Below, piece after piece: positions 5,579 to 5,668 of a stretch of DNA of 5,668 bases. Position 1 is the stretch's first letter; every line of letters starts with the position of its first letter. Source of the DNA: JANQRV01 sp964533785 (GTDB lineage: Bacteria; Bacteroidota; Bacteroidia; Chitinophagales; Saprospiraceae); the NCBI GenBank assembly GCA_964533785.1, contig CAZHNG010000408.1:1-5668 (forward strand). The letters are read 5' to 3'. The notes beneath the pieces were generated by a model, which worked only from the letters and a program-made list of their open reading frames with translations, was not told where the DNA came from and did not search any database. Position numbers and translations under genes: made by a program.

Positions 5579-5625
5579 TGGACCACTTGTTTCTTTTATT
5601 TTATTTGTAACTTAATTGGACTTTT

Positions 5626-5653
5626 GACGCTAGACGCTAGACGCTAGATTTTA
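5626..5653. repeat. Heptamer tandem repeat GACGCTA, inverted relative to the array at 3672
   Basis: Three perfect copies of GACGCTA (5626-5646) are followed by a degenerate GATTTTA (5647-5653), then decaying heptamers (GACAACA and AAACGCT) towards the end of the window. On the minus strand the unit reads GTCTAGC in register, the same family as GTCTGGC/GTCTATC at 3672-3705. Confidence 0.65.
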
Positions 5654-5668
5654 GACAACAAAACGCTG

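Overview
The window looks chromosomal and comes from a member of the Bacteroidota. Four things point there. The DNA is AT-rich and genes lack Shine-Dalgarno sequences. At least one promoter matches the Bacteroidota pattern TTTG...TAnnTTTG. The regulator type (seven membrane helices fused to an AraC domain) and the DUF4369-like/TlpA lipoprotein architecture are common in that phylum. The intergenic regions are long and full of repeats of the kind seen in Cytophagia, Saprospiria and Chitinophagia. I cannot name a genus.

Layout: 1-509 has no convincing gene. It carries two long imperfect palindromes (29-199 and about 243-347) that share an 'AAGAACGC...GCGAAG' core; the first has 19-bp terminal inverted repeats and looks like a miniature mobile element. 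510-1616 (+) encodes a membrane-anchored AraC-type regulator with a TTG start. 1733-3391 (+) encodes an exported zinc aminopeptidase of family M28 with a complete metal site; a 9-bp perfect inverted repeat overlaps its probable -7 element and touches the ATG. 3392-3721 is a gap with a weak terminator and a degenerate heptamer array. 3722-4906 (+) encodes a TlpA/thioredoxin-fold lipoprotein with a CAPC active site. 4964-5155 (+) encodes a 63-residue exported protein with two cysteines, whose promoter overlaps the stop codon of the TlpA gene.

5156-5668 holds no gene. Its main content, and the most unusual item in the window, is a 285-bp symmetrical element (5212-5496). It has 9-bp perfect terminal inverted repeats with partly conserved extensions, a hairpin 30 bases in from each end, and four internal 27-nt hairpins in alternating orientation. 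Those four share one design (9-bp stem, 9-nt loop of the form AC-NNN-AAGA), and their stems differ by compensated changes. It is a candidate non-autonomous, REP/MITE-like mosaic. A CRP/FNR-like dyad and a second heptamer array, inverted relative to the first, close the window.

All genes lie on the + strand, but spacing and separate promoter signals suggest independent units rather than one operon. The clearest functional theme is the envelope: a membrane regulator, an exported peptidase, a thiol-disulfide lipoprotein and a small exported cysteine-containing protein. A redox link between the last two is inference only.
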